DNA of 64,000 nucleotides. It comes from Quercus robur. Taxonomy: Eukaryota > Streptophyta > Magnoliopsida > Fagales > Fagaceae. Where the stretch lies: positions 62,572,290 through 62,636,289 of the forward strand of contig NC_065537.1 of the NCBI RefSeq assembly GCF_932294415.1. Reading direction: 5' to 3'. Below are positions 46,185-58,072 of the stretch, in pieces. The notes under the pieces are model-generated. The model saw only the letters and a program-made list of their open reading frames with translations. It made no database searches and had not been told where the DNA came from. Each line of letters starts with the position of its first letter. The first letter of the stretch is position 1. A program made the position numbers and the translations under genes.

Positions 46185-49100
46185 TCACTAACCCGTGCTA
46201 TGCACGGGATTAGAAAATAAAAATTAAATATAATTATTTTATTTGAAAGTACATTTATTTGAAAATGAATAAAATTAAGTAAAAATATAACTGTACGCAA
46301 ACTGCTGAAGGAAGATAATAATATTTTGAATTTGTACCACTTCTTGAATCAAAACCATACAAAAATCATTGCCTAGAAAGTAGTAACAATTTCAAATAAA
46401 AATGTGCAATATATGCACACCACAGCTAGTGGAAAAGAAATATAACTATGCAATAATACATTTTTTGCATTTAGATCCAACAGGAAAAAAAAATTCCCTT
46501 GAAGATGCCAAGCCTTGGCATATGATATGATATCTATAAAATGAACTTGCTTGCAGCTTCATGCAGAGTTGAAACACCAACATAGAGATCTGATATAGCC
46601 CCAATCTTCCATGGGTCAAATAATTTGGTGAAACATTAGACACAATCACTTAATTAAGAAATTAGTACAAAAGATCATATCAGGTTGGACCATTTTATTA
46701 GTTGAAAAAATTTTCAGCAAAGCCAAAGCTTATATACAAAAAATCAGTGAATTCCAAATGGAATCAAAGGCAACACAAATAATGGTAATGTTTATTGCAA
46801 TGGTAAATATCTCTATTGAACTTACAGTTCATAAAGGTAATGTTTATTTCCATACCTACTATTTGTTTAGTAGGTATGTAAAGTTGACTTAATATGTATC
46901 CTTCTCAATTGCATTACACACGAAATGTCAAATTTTGAAGCAAGTCACATGGTTTAGTGAACCAAACAAAATCTAACACAAATAAATATCTAAAACATAA
47001 CCAAATCTAACCTTTATACCTTTATCTAATCCAAATGCCTAAATCATAATCTATCCCAATAAAATACCCAAACCTAGATCATATTTGTTAAAGAAAATAT
47101 ATACTATATTTAACAATATTTGATGCACAAATTTTTAAATTAAAAAAAATACCGGGAAGAAAATATGACCTTTAGTTTGGTATCAATAGTGACATAATGA
47201 AAGCCAATCAATATATTAACTAACCCCTATGACAAAGAAAGACAACTCTAATCAGTAAATTTATTTGGTAGAACAAAATAGTATATGATTGATGTTAAGA
47301 TGTGATTGATGTTAAGATGTGGTTGTTACTTAATGTCACCAATCACAACAATATAAAGAGAAGTATATAGGCTGCTGATCCAAGTATACTCTATTATCCA
47401 TTAGAAACTGTTAGTAGAAAAAGACACATCTATCATCAAAAGCTTAGGTAACACACTAATGACATAAACCTAACCATCAAGCGTTAGTTTTAAAACCAAC
47501 ACAAGGTATGTAATAAACTAATAATTTAAAAAAAAATGGTGTTCAAAGTGGGATATAAGCAAATAAAAGTATCATTAAATAGAGACAACTACTAAAATGG
47601 CTTTCATAGCAATATCTAGAAATTCCTAAGAAAATAATATTCTCAAAACTAACCGCACACCACTTTGACTCCAAGAAAAATTATGAAAAGACCAGGATAA
47701 AAGTTCTAAAATTTTAAACCGCCTACTCATGTCAAACAAATGCTCAGATCAATGACCACTACAATTTTAAATCCTATCCATCATAAATAACCTAAAATTT
47801 ACACATGCAAAACTGCAAAAATGCTGCTTTATTATTAGGGGGAAAAATTAGAGTAAAAGATTATCTGCATAGATATGACTGTGTCTCAAACCCAAGATTA
47901 AACTTCAGCCTTAATTATTTCAACAGCATACCAATTATGTTTTAAAAGTAAGTTTGCATCTGACAGAATTCAAGTAGCTAAATACATGCTGATCAAAATG
48001 AGCAAGTCCATTGAAGCAAAATTAAAAAAGGGAAACTGAAAAAGGTCAATCATGTTGCATACCAAATCTGCATTATCGATGATAGCAATATCTGCCTGTT
48101 TCAGTGTAGTCAACTCAAAGGCTCCCTTAAAGATCCAAGTGAGAGTTTTGGCAGTTACACCACAACATTAACCCATTGACCATTACTATATCTAGATCGT
48201 GCTGCAAGCTCCAGTGCTTTATCAATAATATATGCTATCAATATAACACCTCACTGAGTAAAAAATCTAAAGATTTTCTAAAACAAAACCCAAAAACTAT
48301 TTAGCATCAAATCAACTGTGCCTAAAATTTTTATTGAACCCCATAAACAAAACTATCTGCAACAAACAGCCCATATATATCACTGAAAATTCTGAAACCA
48401 CAATCTACATCAATATAAATTAATGTTTCAGCCAAATAAATTAATCACCAGGCCGACTCTTAGGCCTTTCAAAAACACCCAAAAAAAAAAAAAAACCATT
48501 AAATCGCTACTATCTCCACTACGAAACCCATCCATATCCACAATATTTTCTTACAAAACCTGTAGAATTGGATTTTCTATAAGTGTTTCCTTGACTTCAA
48601 CAAAAAAATATATATATAGAGAGGAAAAAGGGTTAGGGATTGAAATCCATACATAGATAGATAACCTAATTGAAGACATATAATAACTACTCAACTTCAA
48701 GGCTCTGTTCTATGCCCAGATCAATGACCGCCACAGTTTTAAATCCTATCCATCATAAATAACCTAAAATTTATATTACACAAATTGATTTACAGATGAA
48801 TTGTATTTTTGTAAGATGTAATGTAATTTTTCACGTCAAGGCAAAGTTAAATGATGATTCCAAAGAGAAACAACAAAAAGTATAGCGATGCGAAGGTCTA
48901 TTGGCATATTAGAGACTTGTGATAGAATTTAACTTGCCTTTTTCTTTATACCTAACATTATAAAGAGAAAACATGACTTAATATGAAAAGAAAACAGAAA
49001 CTTGGAAAGAGAAAAACTTTTTGATAAAATAGTATTAAAATGACTATAACATGAATCCACCCAAAAATTATGCCCATGACAAACTAAACACGTTACAATT

Positions 49101-50600
49101 GAACAAATACAGCACAGCGTCCTTTGCCACTAAACACCCTTACGTTTTTCTAAATCCAAATATGTTGCAATGAAGTGCTATATTAATAAACCGAACTGCC
49201 TCAGGTGAAATCCTAAGTCCATTGTTGCATGCTTATATGCAAATTGGGTCATGATCTATCAATTGCAGAAAAACCATGTAAACCAACTGACTTGCCACCT
49301 CCTCATTACAGTTAAGCTGCAACCAACTGAAGTTTGTGGACTAATGTGCACATGAGTTTTGACATCTGACATGATTTATATCTATTTACAAAAAGAAAAT
49401 TTCAACATTAAAAAATAGCATAAAACCAAAAATGCACAATCCTAACATAAATCAAAAGAAGTGGGAATAAGCACATCAAATAGTCCAAACAATTAAATTT
49501 CTAGTATTCAAACCCAAGTCAGCACATCCCCAATCTGCATAAAGCAGAATGTAACAATGTCTAAGATATTAAACATAAATATAGAACTTATGACAGTTCA
49601 TCTATACTATTATCCCAACACATGTACAGGCTTTTAACTTACATAGATGCAAAAATGCCAAGTAATAGCAGCTGCTCTTAGAGGCATTTTGTTGAACTCC
49701 TAGCAGATATAACCGAGAAATAGAACTTGGTTAATGTACAGGTGTTGAAAATTGAGGGAACCATAATTTCCAGTATCTAAGACATATTTAGAATAATGGA
49801 ATTCACAATTCAAAAACAAATTGATACATCAAGTAAAATTTAAGGGACCAACATTAGACTACCTAAACTACTTCTGGGAATTTTTTTAAAAACAAATCAG
49901 GTAATAAAAAAGATAACAAAAAACCTATACTTGGGTTAGATATTGGAGTATAGTAGAAGAGGGCAGAGAGTAGAGCAAACATTTTCTTACAACCACACCC
50001 ACATTTTCTTACTACATCACCCTTGTCTTATTTTTCCTCATTAATTGGCAGTTTTTTCCTATATCAATATTCGTAAGCCCAAAAAAAAAAAATTTGAAGT
50101 TTATATGATATCCCAAAGCATTAATAGGGAAACTAAAACAATTCCTTAACTCAACACAAATCAAACAAAACACAACAAAAAATCTATTTGGGTTTCTCAT
50201 AAATGATCCTAGAAACCATTGGTTATGACCAATCATCAACCAACAATAATTCCCACAATAGATATTTGAATAAGAAACACATACCCACTTGAAAAAGACA
50301 GCCCTTGGCTTCTGCTTTGGGGATTTTGTGGGAAGTTTTTTGGGACTATGTGAAATCAATCAAAAAGGGAAAAAAATAGAAGCAAGAGATGCTTAAACTT
50401 AATACCTAATCTCGAATCAGTGGTAAAACAAAACTAAATAAATAAATAAATTCAGATAAAAGAAGAGGAGGAGGAGAAACGTACCTAATAGCAAGCGATC
50501 TGGTAGAAATTATGAAAAAACAGAGACAACTTGTAGTTGGATACTTGGGTTATAACCAATCAATGTGGCAAATTATGCAGAGGAAAATCATTAAGGAATT
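46185..50600. other. Interior of Helitron 1, no recognised gene
   Basis: AT-rich. Minus-strand frames near 46446-46649 and 48060-48240 look exon-like in places but match nothing I can name. The 70-bp word group beginning GATCAATGACC occurs twice. Confidence 0.5.
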
Positions 50601-50605
50601 ATTAC

Positions 50606-50691
50606 CTTTGCTTGTTTAAAATAGAATCAACCAAAGACGTCTTTCTAGGATCAACATGAGCCACAATCTCTATATTCCTCACTATGAAATT
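50606..50691 (-). pseudogene. Captured exon of a TypA/BipA-like translational GTPase
   Basis: An 86-bp segment bounded by a splice acceptor (TAG at its 5' side) and a donor (AAAG/GTAAT) encodes NFIVRNIEIVAHVDPRKTSL followed by VDSILNKQ. Translational GTPases of the TypA/BipA group have RNIAIVAHVDHGKTTLVD at this position, the first GTP-binding (P-loop) motif. Here HGKTT is PRKTS, so the loop has decayed. Upstream (50940-51230) lie a TATA-like motif, a leader and a short ATG exon (MTMGIRPFSL), possibly from the same gene. No other G motif was found. Confidence 0.6.
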
Positions 50692-52019
50692 CTACCAGAA
50701 TTCAAATATCACTTAGTTTAAATAGAAGTAATAAAACTAAGCCCAAAAAGTATCATTGTGGAAAATTCTTTTTAACAAATATATTCAAGCAATCAAAATC
50801 AAGCAAATCCATCTTAGAATTACAATTTCAGGCACAATTACACAGACCCACTATGAAGACATACGCTTTTATCAAACCATTTGATTAACAAAATTGCATA
50901 CAAAAGTAAAGCCAATAAAAAACACCAATAAAGGAAAACCTGAGAAAAACCGAGAGAGAACGGTCTGATACCCATAGTCATGCCCTTGCAAGACTTGGGT
51001 CTATGTTTGAGAAAGGGTAGAGGGTAGAGGTTTTACGCTTAACGATGGACTGAAAGGGAAAAACATAAGAAGACAATTTCACCGGCAGCAGTTTCGCTGT
51101 GTGACAGCGGCAGGCTAGTGGAGACAATCCTATATCCTATCTCTATTCACAGAGTTTCTTCTCGCAGAGGAAAAATGGGCAAAGGCAAAACTGAAGTGAA
51201 ATTGAGAATATATAAAGAGACAGCTAAAGAACTTACCCACTGAAACGCTATGTGTGTATTTGTTTTTCATTTTAGGGAGTAAAATTTTGGTCAATGTGTC
51301 TGGAGGGTGAGGCTAAAAATATAAAATATTTGATTTTGGTTATTTGTTGGTTGGTTTTCAAAAAAAAAAAAAATCTTATTTGTTAATTTGTCACGAATTT
51401 AAAGAAGTGTTTTTCTTTTTTTAATTTCTGTAACTACTATTTAAGAGTGAAACATTTCACCTAAACCACTAAACGAAAACGCACAATATTTTGGTGTTTT
51501 AAAATGTAAACGTGGCATTAATTTGTGTAGTCACGTGACGCAATGAGACACGGTCAACAAAAAGTCAAACATTTCGGCTATTAGTTATTACTAGTCGTTA
51601 ACTCGTGCGATACACGGGAAAGTTTTGCAAAAAAAAAAATATATATATATATATTATATTATGATACATATTTAAATTATATGCAATTACAATAATCTCA
51701 TTTCTCATGTTCAAACCCATGCAATAATAAAAACACTAAATAAGAAATGTTATATTAAAAAAAATGACAAAAACCATAAAACCAAAACCAAAAAAACAAA
51801 CTCACTTTTAAGGAAGTCAACTCTTTGAAGAATTGGAACAATTAGGACATATGGCATATGAAGAAACTTTCACTTAGTCAAACTATTGAATTCCATTAAG
51901 CAAAAACATATTAAGCAAAGAAGTTAACACTACCAAAACCCAAAATCCAAACCCACTTTTGAGATCTTAATTGGGCAATGAAGACGCTTTCCGCATTTAA
52001 TGTTACAAAGATTGCATCT

Positions 52020-53285
52020 TAATTTATTGAGCTTCCTTTGCTTCAAGAAAACAGGAAGGTTTGCAACGGTCATGAATATCAGTTACTAAATTTCGGTGCA
52101 TATCAGTCCGTAGGAAAGTTGTCATAACAATCATTGCCATTATTGTAAGCTAAAAGAAGAAAACAAAAGAAAAGGTTTATATTACTCATATTTGGGTATA
52201 ATGAAATTTGATAAAGAAAAGAAAGTTTTAAAAAATACTATAAAGCTCATCTTACTTGAATGAACTTGAAGATGTAGACAAACGAATTCCTATTCATGAG
52301 CAAGAATTCTCTTGACAAGCAAGCTTTCACCAGTTCTGCCTTTTTGACACCACACTTTCTTGTTGTCAAAGCAGCCGGATGGCTTTTAGCCTTGTCCAAC
52401 AGAGTTGCAAGTTCATCTCCGAGTTTCCGTCCCACATGGAAAGATTGGAATGCCTCAGCAAATTTCTTGACTATTACAAAATTGTAGGGCTCGTCTTTTT
52501 GTGCCCAGTACTGCTCCTTATCTTTCCTTGAAGTCACCTATAAATTGGTTATATATGAATCCAAATATGAGATTCTACTTGTAATGCTTACCTCTTTAGA
52601 AGATAATAATACTATTAGCATATATGAGACCCAAAAAAAAAAAAAAAACCATTATTCAAACTCACTTCTTGCAGGAAGTCTGCCACCCCTTTCCTCTCAG
52701 GACATTTAAAGCCCATTGATTCAAAAAATTCAAGCACTTGTTCACTAGAACCCTGGTATACAATCTGGCCATCAGAGATGAGAATAATGTCTCAAAAAGA
52801 TTATAAGTCTCTGGTGCTGGCTGGAGGAGGGAGATGACAGCAGTTCCATTGAAAATGTGAACATATTGCTTGATTGAATTCACAATCTAAAAGTTGTTGA
52901 GCTATCCAAACCAGTAGATATTTCATCCATGAATAACACTTTAGATGGTCCAACCAACATCTAACCTATAATTTTAGTATTAGATATTATTGATATAGAT
53001 GTAGAGAGAAAATGATTCTGTATATATGAACTGCAATTTGACTGTACCAGTTGTAACTCGTTTCCTTTGCCCTCCAGATTTTCCCCTTAACATTTGATTC
53101 CCAACTAAGGTATCTGCACAGACGTCCAATCCCAAAACCTGAAAACAACGTGGAAAATGAATAAAAGTGAACTATAATGATAATTTCTAAACAATTTTAT
53201 AATCAATTCAACAATTTGCTGTTATTACCTTTAGAATGTAATCTGTCACCACATTCACCTCCCACCATTCTGTTGCCACTGCCTA
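52020..53285 (-). pseudogene. Captured exons of a PDR-type ABCG transporter
   Basis: In order on the minus strand: VNVVTDYILK (about 53230); [19 protein letters not shown] with the ABC signature [10 protein letters not shown] (about 53140-53050); Walker B region KVLFMDEISTGLDSS (about 52960-52890); NSIKQYVHIFNGTAVISLLQ with PAPETYNLF (52880-52800) and, in a shifted frame, the [19 protein letters not shown]-like segment; TSRKDKEQYWAQKDEPYNFV through LSREFLLMNRNSFVYIF (52537-52250); and a transmembrane-start exon TIMAMIVMTTFLRTDMHRN (about 52150-52090). This matches the first nucleotide-binding domain and start of the first membrane domain of pleiotropic-drug-resistance transporters. Walker A is absent and frames are broken, so it is a fragment. 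Introns remain, so it was captured as genomic DNA. Confidence 0.88.
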
Positions 53286-53289
53286 GATT

Positions 53290-55900
53290 AGCAGAAGCAA
53301 ATAAATAGAATGACATATAATGACAATACATATTTTAAGGAAGCTGTGAAAACCAGGATAGAAAAGATTGGTTTTGCATAAATCCCAAAAGCAACAAAAC
53401 TGCTGCAAACCAACTAAGCCAATAACAAAAGCAAATCTTGAAACAGAGTCCATTACATAACCAAAAAACCAAAAATTAAACACATAATAGAACTAACAAC
53501 ACAAATATACATCAAAATTAAATCTCACATCAGACATTCACATTTTAAATTGCTACCCTACCCATTTACGAATTATTTTATTAAAACAATTATAGTATAT
53601 ATTTAACTTGATGCACTAAATCCAAAAACTTCATATAATCCCTTCCTTCGGTATAAAAATTCAACCATTCAAATATCTTAGTTGACTAAAAGGAAAGAAA
53701 TCGTATTTGTAAGGAACCCATTTATTGTGTAGGAGAAGATGAAGAGTTTATTGCAATGCAACACCATTTCAATCTCTTCTACCAAAACAAATAATCCTAA
53801 AAAAAATTATGTTTTGTCTAGAATTGGTTTAATCTACTTCTTTTTCTTATGTTTTGTCTAGAATTAGTTTTCTTTTTGAATATTTGGGTTAATCTCCATA
53901 TTTGTAACCAAATTATTCATTTCCGTAAAAATTTGATTTTAATCAGCTATAGTATAAATACTTAGATTTTTAACGACATGATTTTTTTTTTTTTGGGGGA
54001 TATAATGAGAAGATTATATATCAAATTCCAAAGGAATTTCATTGAACATAATTCATGTAACACCAAAAGAACATATAATTTTAGATTTTAAAAAATTTTA
54101 TAAGAAAATTTTCTATTATAACCAAATTAATAAATTCCATTAAAAATTTAACTTTTTTACAACCATGGTATAGCTACTCAGATATCACAACATGAGGATG
54201 GAAAAAAAAAAGTTGAATGAAAAGATCTCATGTCAAATTTAAAATGAATTTCATCAGACATGTGTCATGCAACACCAAAAGAAGACCTAAAAAATAAGTT
54301 AATTCAAAGCAACCCAAAAAGATGATTCAAGGAAAAACACTTACCGTTTCATCCCTTCAAGCAATCCAGTTCCCAACAAATAGACCCATGAGTACAGTAT
54401 GTTGACCAACAACTTTGATGACCCTGAAACTGAAATTTTGCATTTTGATTGAACAATGAGAAAAACAGTATCCACGTCTATGATTAAAAACACAGAAAGA
54501 TATAACTTTTCGAAACAAACTGTGTCGGTCCTATTTTTCCTACTGTTGGTGTACAGTTGCACCATTCCGTTGGGTATTTATTAGTATTTGCAGCACTTAT
54601 CAATTAACCACGCAAGACAATTCAAACTATTCAAGCGTGAAGTGCTAAAAGTGCAAGCCAGAGGTATTTTTATATATCTAAAAATTTGCAACTCAATATT
54701 CAAAGTTATATTGAATTGAGTACGCTCCGGACTGATTATCAATGTAAAAAGAAAAAAGAATAAACTATTATAGTTTTCAATTTTCAGTTTTTAATTTATA
54801 TTCTTTTTTTCTATTATATTGCCAATTCCTTCTGTATTCATGCAAGCAATATAACAACCCAAAAAGATAGCAAGAAAAAGTAATATGCAATTCAAACTAT
54901 TCCGAACTAAATATTTTATATGTTTTACAATTCACATCCAGAATTCTAAGTAATTATCATGAAAAAAAAAAAAAAAAAGAACTTTATAAACTCATTTTCA
55001 CAATTCCATAAATTTCATCCTTGCTTTTACACGCACACACATATATAGAAAATCTAATAATACTTCTATGTTTTTTTATGGTACAATTCTCACTATGATC
55101 ATGACCATCAATTTCAAAGGGTTTTAGTCTCTACCACACTGCCACAATTCTATTTAGGTTTTTACCATATCTTAACGGTAGTGCCCTCAGATTTCTCATT
55201 CTTTCCCAGGATCCAAAACCCTTTTTTCCCTTCTCTTTTCCCTCAATTTCTCACCAAACAAATACAATCATAAGAAAATTGCAAAATAAAAATAAAAAGT
55301 TTTGGACTTACGGTGAACCTTTGGACTTGGTTTGGAACTTTGCTGGTCAAAAATTGTGAAGTCTTGCTACAAGTGCTTTTGCAGATAGGACAAAATTTAT
55401 ATGGAGGGAAATACAGAGAAAGGGTGAGAGAGAGGAAGAAGAGCGTATAGAGAGATAGAAAAAATGTTTTTTTTGGGAAGGAATTTGATACTTGAAAAAT
55501 TTATAACTACCCATGTAAGACTCTTTTATATCTATGACGGTTTGGTTTTTTAAATAAACTGAATCAAGCCACCAACTATAACAAAAATTGTACTGAAACG
55601 GTTCAGTTATTTAAAAGACATCTCGTTTTTTTTTTTTTTTTTAATTTTATTTAATTTTATTTTTTTTAAATGGTAGTGTTTATTGATTGAGAAGGTGTTA
55701 ACTGAAAAATGAAAAGATACAATTATTCGGTATTTTTTAACAATAATAAGTAGTTACCCATTGGAACTAAATAAGCAAACCACCGAAAAAACACAATTGT
55801 TTAATGTTTTAAACTGAATGTGTCAACAATTTATGTAGCCATGTAGAGGAATGAGAAGTGGTCAACGAAAAGTCAAACGTTTCGGCTATTAATTATTATA
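53290..55900. other. 5' part of Helitron 2, no recognised gene
   Basis: AT-rich, with A/T runs. The promoter-like stretch at 55140-55460 contains a pyrimidine-rich leader. Short frames at 53283-53483 and 54341-54565 are unrecognised. Confidence 0.5.
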
Positions 55901-56142
55901 TAGATATATAGATATAGATAATTAAATTTTAGTTTTATCTGATTTGAATTAATAAGATGATGAACTTTTTTAAGTGAAAAATCCATAAAAGTTACAATTA
56001 CTTAAACATGGAGGGAAAAGTAAAACACGTTGAAAAAGCTGATCAGACAGGCCCCAACATGCATGTATATAGCTAGAGCAGCTGTACCTCGACAGGTTAT
56101 CATAATAACAAAGAAAGTGGCAAATGATAGAAGATTTCTTAA

Positions 56143-56640
56143 CTAGTTGGAACTCAAACTTCTATACTTTTTGAATATTTGAATCAAACATCGTAAAGCA
56201 AAAGGCCCAAGAGAAGCTATCAAGATGTACCGAAATCTAAAAGATTCATCAGGCGTGACAGCAAATACCGCAGATGCATATGTAACAAGCATTGAAGCTG
56301 TGGCAAACCATACTTCTAAATGGAAAGGGAACCTATATGTGAGGGACATAATGACAAGAACCGATGTTGAAAGAGCCAAGGTGTTAGAAAACAAGAAAAC
56401 ATAGTAGGCTTGTTTTTGAGACGCATAAATTGCTCTTCCTGCTTTGTGTCCATTTGGACCATATTTTTCATCTTGCCAAACCCCTCCAGGGGGGTTAACC
56501 CCAGCTTGAAAGGTCACTGCAGTAATGAGTGTGACAACTACTAAGAGAACGTTTCGCGCATCGTTTGGCGAGTCCCTTCCTTCCTCATATTGGAAATATC
56601 TGAACCAGCTCTTTGGAGTTGGAAGAGGAGGGCTAGCCAT
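56143..56640 (-). CDS. PGG-domain four-helix membrane protein
   Basis: 165 residues from MASPPLPTPKSWFRYF. I prefer this start over the in-frame ATG at 56667 because the paralogue at 1606-2109 starts equivalently. Helix 1 DARNVLLVVVTLITAVTFQA, signature NPPGGVWQDEKYGPNGHKAG, helix 2 YYVFLFSNTLALSTSVLVIM, helix 3 LEVWFATASMLVTYASAVF, helix 4 RYILIASLGPFALRCLI, and a short basic tail without the Cys4 motif. The frame is intact. The Helitron pair has inserted about 225 bp beyond its stop codon, where the 3' flank lay, and may have changed its transcript end. Upstream sequence matches the block at 41457-41875. Confidence 0.87.
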   Translation of the reverse strand: MASPPLPTPKSWFRYFQYEEGRDSPNDARNVLLVVVTLITAVTFQAGVNPPGGVWQDEKYGPNGHKAGRAIYASQKQAYYVFLFSNTLALSTSVLVIMSLTYRFPFHLEVWFATASMLVTYASAVFAVTPDESFRFRYILIASLGPFALRCLIQIFKKYRSLSSN

Positions 56641-56697
56641 TTTCCTCAACCAATAACAATGTGCCAATATTCCAATGCTTGTGTCAAGGATTGAAAG

Positions 56698-56701
56698 AGA
56701 G

Positions 56702-56716
<15 letters not shown>
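56698..56716 (-). promoter_or_regulatory. TATA-like run and GA repeat before the PGG gene
   Basis: TATATATATATATA about 60-75 bp before the ATG, followed upstream by a GA repeat (about 56714-56733). Position agrees with the TATA motifs of the paralogues. Confidence 0.45.
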
Positions 56717-56732
<16 letters not shown>

Positions 56733-56816
56733 CAACTAGTAATATTTTTATACGCCCTTTGTTGTTATGATAAGTGTTATCTGTCTGTATATATAATTTC
56801 CAGTTGTGACTATTTC

Positions 56817-57388
56817 AAAATGTATGTCCATTAAAGTAATTTTATTTAAGGTTCAAGGAATATTTCTTTCTAATACCTTACATTTACTAGTTCAAAGTGA
56901 GGAAACTGGGAGTTAAGTCTTTAGTTATCCAGTGAAGTCAATTTTACACAACTAGGAAAAAGGGGCGAAAAGAGTTTGCTTTTGTTGAATATGATTTTGT
57001 GGCCAAAGAAAAATACAGAAAGTAAAAGTCAAATTTAGGTTTGGGGAGCCTATGCCAATCATGGTCAATTTGTTTAGTCCTCCCTTAAAATTCAAAGCCT
57101 ACTATTATTTTTAATTGGGAAAAGGTAATAGGTGCCCTAATTAAGGATATTGAGATATAGAAAATATTTTTAAAAATATTTTATGAGAGAAAAAAAAAAA
57201 TGTAATTGATTTTTTGAACAACTTTTTATATTTTTTATAAAAATGATAATAAAACTTTCTTTAAATGGTTTATTAACGAATATCATAAAAGTACTTATGA
57301 AGCCACATTTATTTTTAACAAATTTTTAACCATTTGTAGTTAGATTCTAAAGATGGAAAGCAAGGATTCTAATAGTGTCTCAAGATCA
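56817..57388. repeat. Duplicated PGG-upstream block
   Basis: 56826-57115 matches 41457-41800, and 57180-57388 matches 3105-3300 and 41975-42780. The match ends at GTCTCAAGATCA where the CACTA fragment begins. Confidence 0.75.
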
Positions 57389-57903
57389 TCGGTCTTTGAC
57401 TCAGTCATCGCCATAGCTATCGTAGCTAGAGATTCTAATTGTAAGATTATGAAGGTTTGGGCTAAATTGCATGGAAAGTGCTCCCCTCTCCAAGCTTAAG
57501 CTACTGCGCTCTTGTGAGCGGTTCAAATTACTACTATCAAGTAAAATGGAGCTATGTCTTTGTTTTGAGCCCTTAATTTCCAGAGACCTCCCATCTAATT
57601 GGTCCTTAAGTAACACCATTTGTAATATTATTAGTATCTCTGAGTTTTGTCTTTGTTTTAGTTTCTATTGGGTTAAGTAGGTATGCAACTCTGTGGTTCA
57701 TACCGCAGCAAAGCTTGCTATAAGCTACCTATACAGCGGTGCTTTTTATTACCGCTGCAATAGGTCTACTGCGGCACTTAAACAGTGACGCTGCTAACCG
57801 CTGCAATAGTAGCCACAAGTAAAGGTTAAAAGTGCCTTTAGCGGCGCTTTTTTGGTTTTAGCGGCGCTTTTGGAACACCGCAATAGCCCTTTTTCTTGCA
57901 GTG
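57389..57903. mobile_element. CACTA element fragment, one terminus
   Basis: The right end TTTTTCTTGCAGTG is the reverse complement of CACTGCAAGAAAAA. Before it lie repeats GCGGCGCTTTT, ACCGCTGCAATAG and ACCGCAATAG (57700-57895), a subterminal array. No opposite terminus is found, so the copy is truncated at the left. The family differs from the element at 3803-8142. Confidence 0.8.
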
Positions 57904-58072
57904 AATATCCCCTATTAACCCAATTCTTTTACGCAATATTTGTTTTTGTTTACAACGTATCATGCAACTTTTTTATACAAATTAGAGTTTAGGACAATGA
58001 TAAGTTCTCTTAAATTATATATTATATATCCTTCTCAAAAAAAAAAATTATATATTATATACATATATATAT

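Larger units (their letters stand above)
46181..51590 (-). mobile_element. Helitron 1 (non-autonomous), 3' end complete
   Basis: Read on the minus strand, the 3' end is a perfect hairpin CCCGTGC-ATA-GCACGGG followed by TTAGTGACTAG and a host T. The 5' portion near 51555-51590 carries the words AGCCGAAATGTTTGAC and TTTTTGTTGACC also found at Helitron 2's 5' end, but the terminal TC is not present at the junction. The flanks of the pair (AAAAA before 46181, TAATTAAA after 55918) meet in the related blocks at 12045-12062 and 59100-59122, marking the original target. It holds a promoter-like segment, a TypA-like exon, and an internal duplication of about 70 bp (47740-47810 and 48715-48780). No Rep/helicase frame. 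Confidence 0.8.
51591..55918 (-). mobile_element. Helitron 2 (non-autonomous), complete ends
   Basis: On the minus strand the 5' end is TCTATATCTATATATC, followed by AGCCGAAACGTTTGAC and TTTTCGTTGACC. The 3' end is an imperfect hairpin (CCCGTGT...GCACGAG), then TTAACGACTAG at 51591. It sits directly against Helitron 1, and A|T flanks are met on both sides. It carries exons of a PDR-type ABC transporter in the same orientation. No Rep/helicase is present. Confidence 0.88.

Noticed and set aside
46446-46649. 67-codon minus-strand frame in Helitron 1
   Set aside because: Looks exon-like in places but I could not tie it to any family.
48060-48240. Possible exon in Helitron 1 reading ALELAARSRYSNGQWVN
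   Set aside because: Suggestive composition but no recognisable family and no clear splice borders on both sides.
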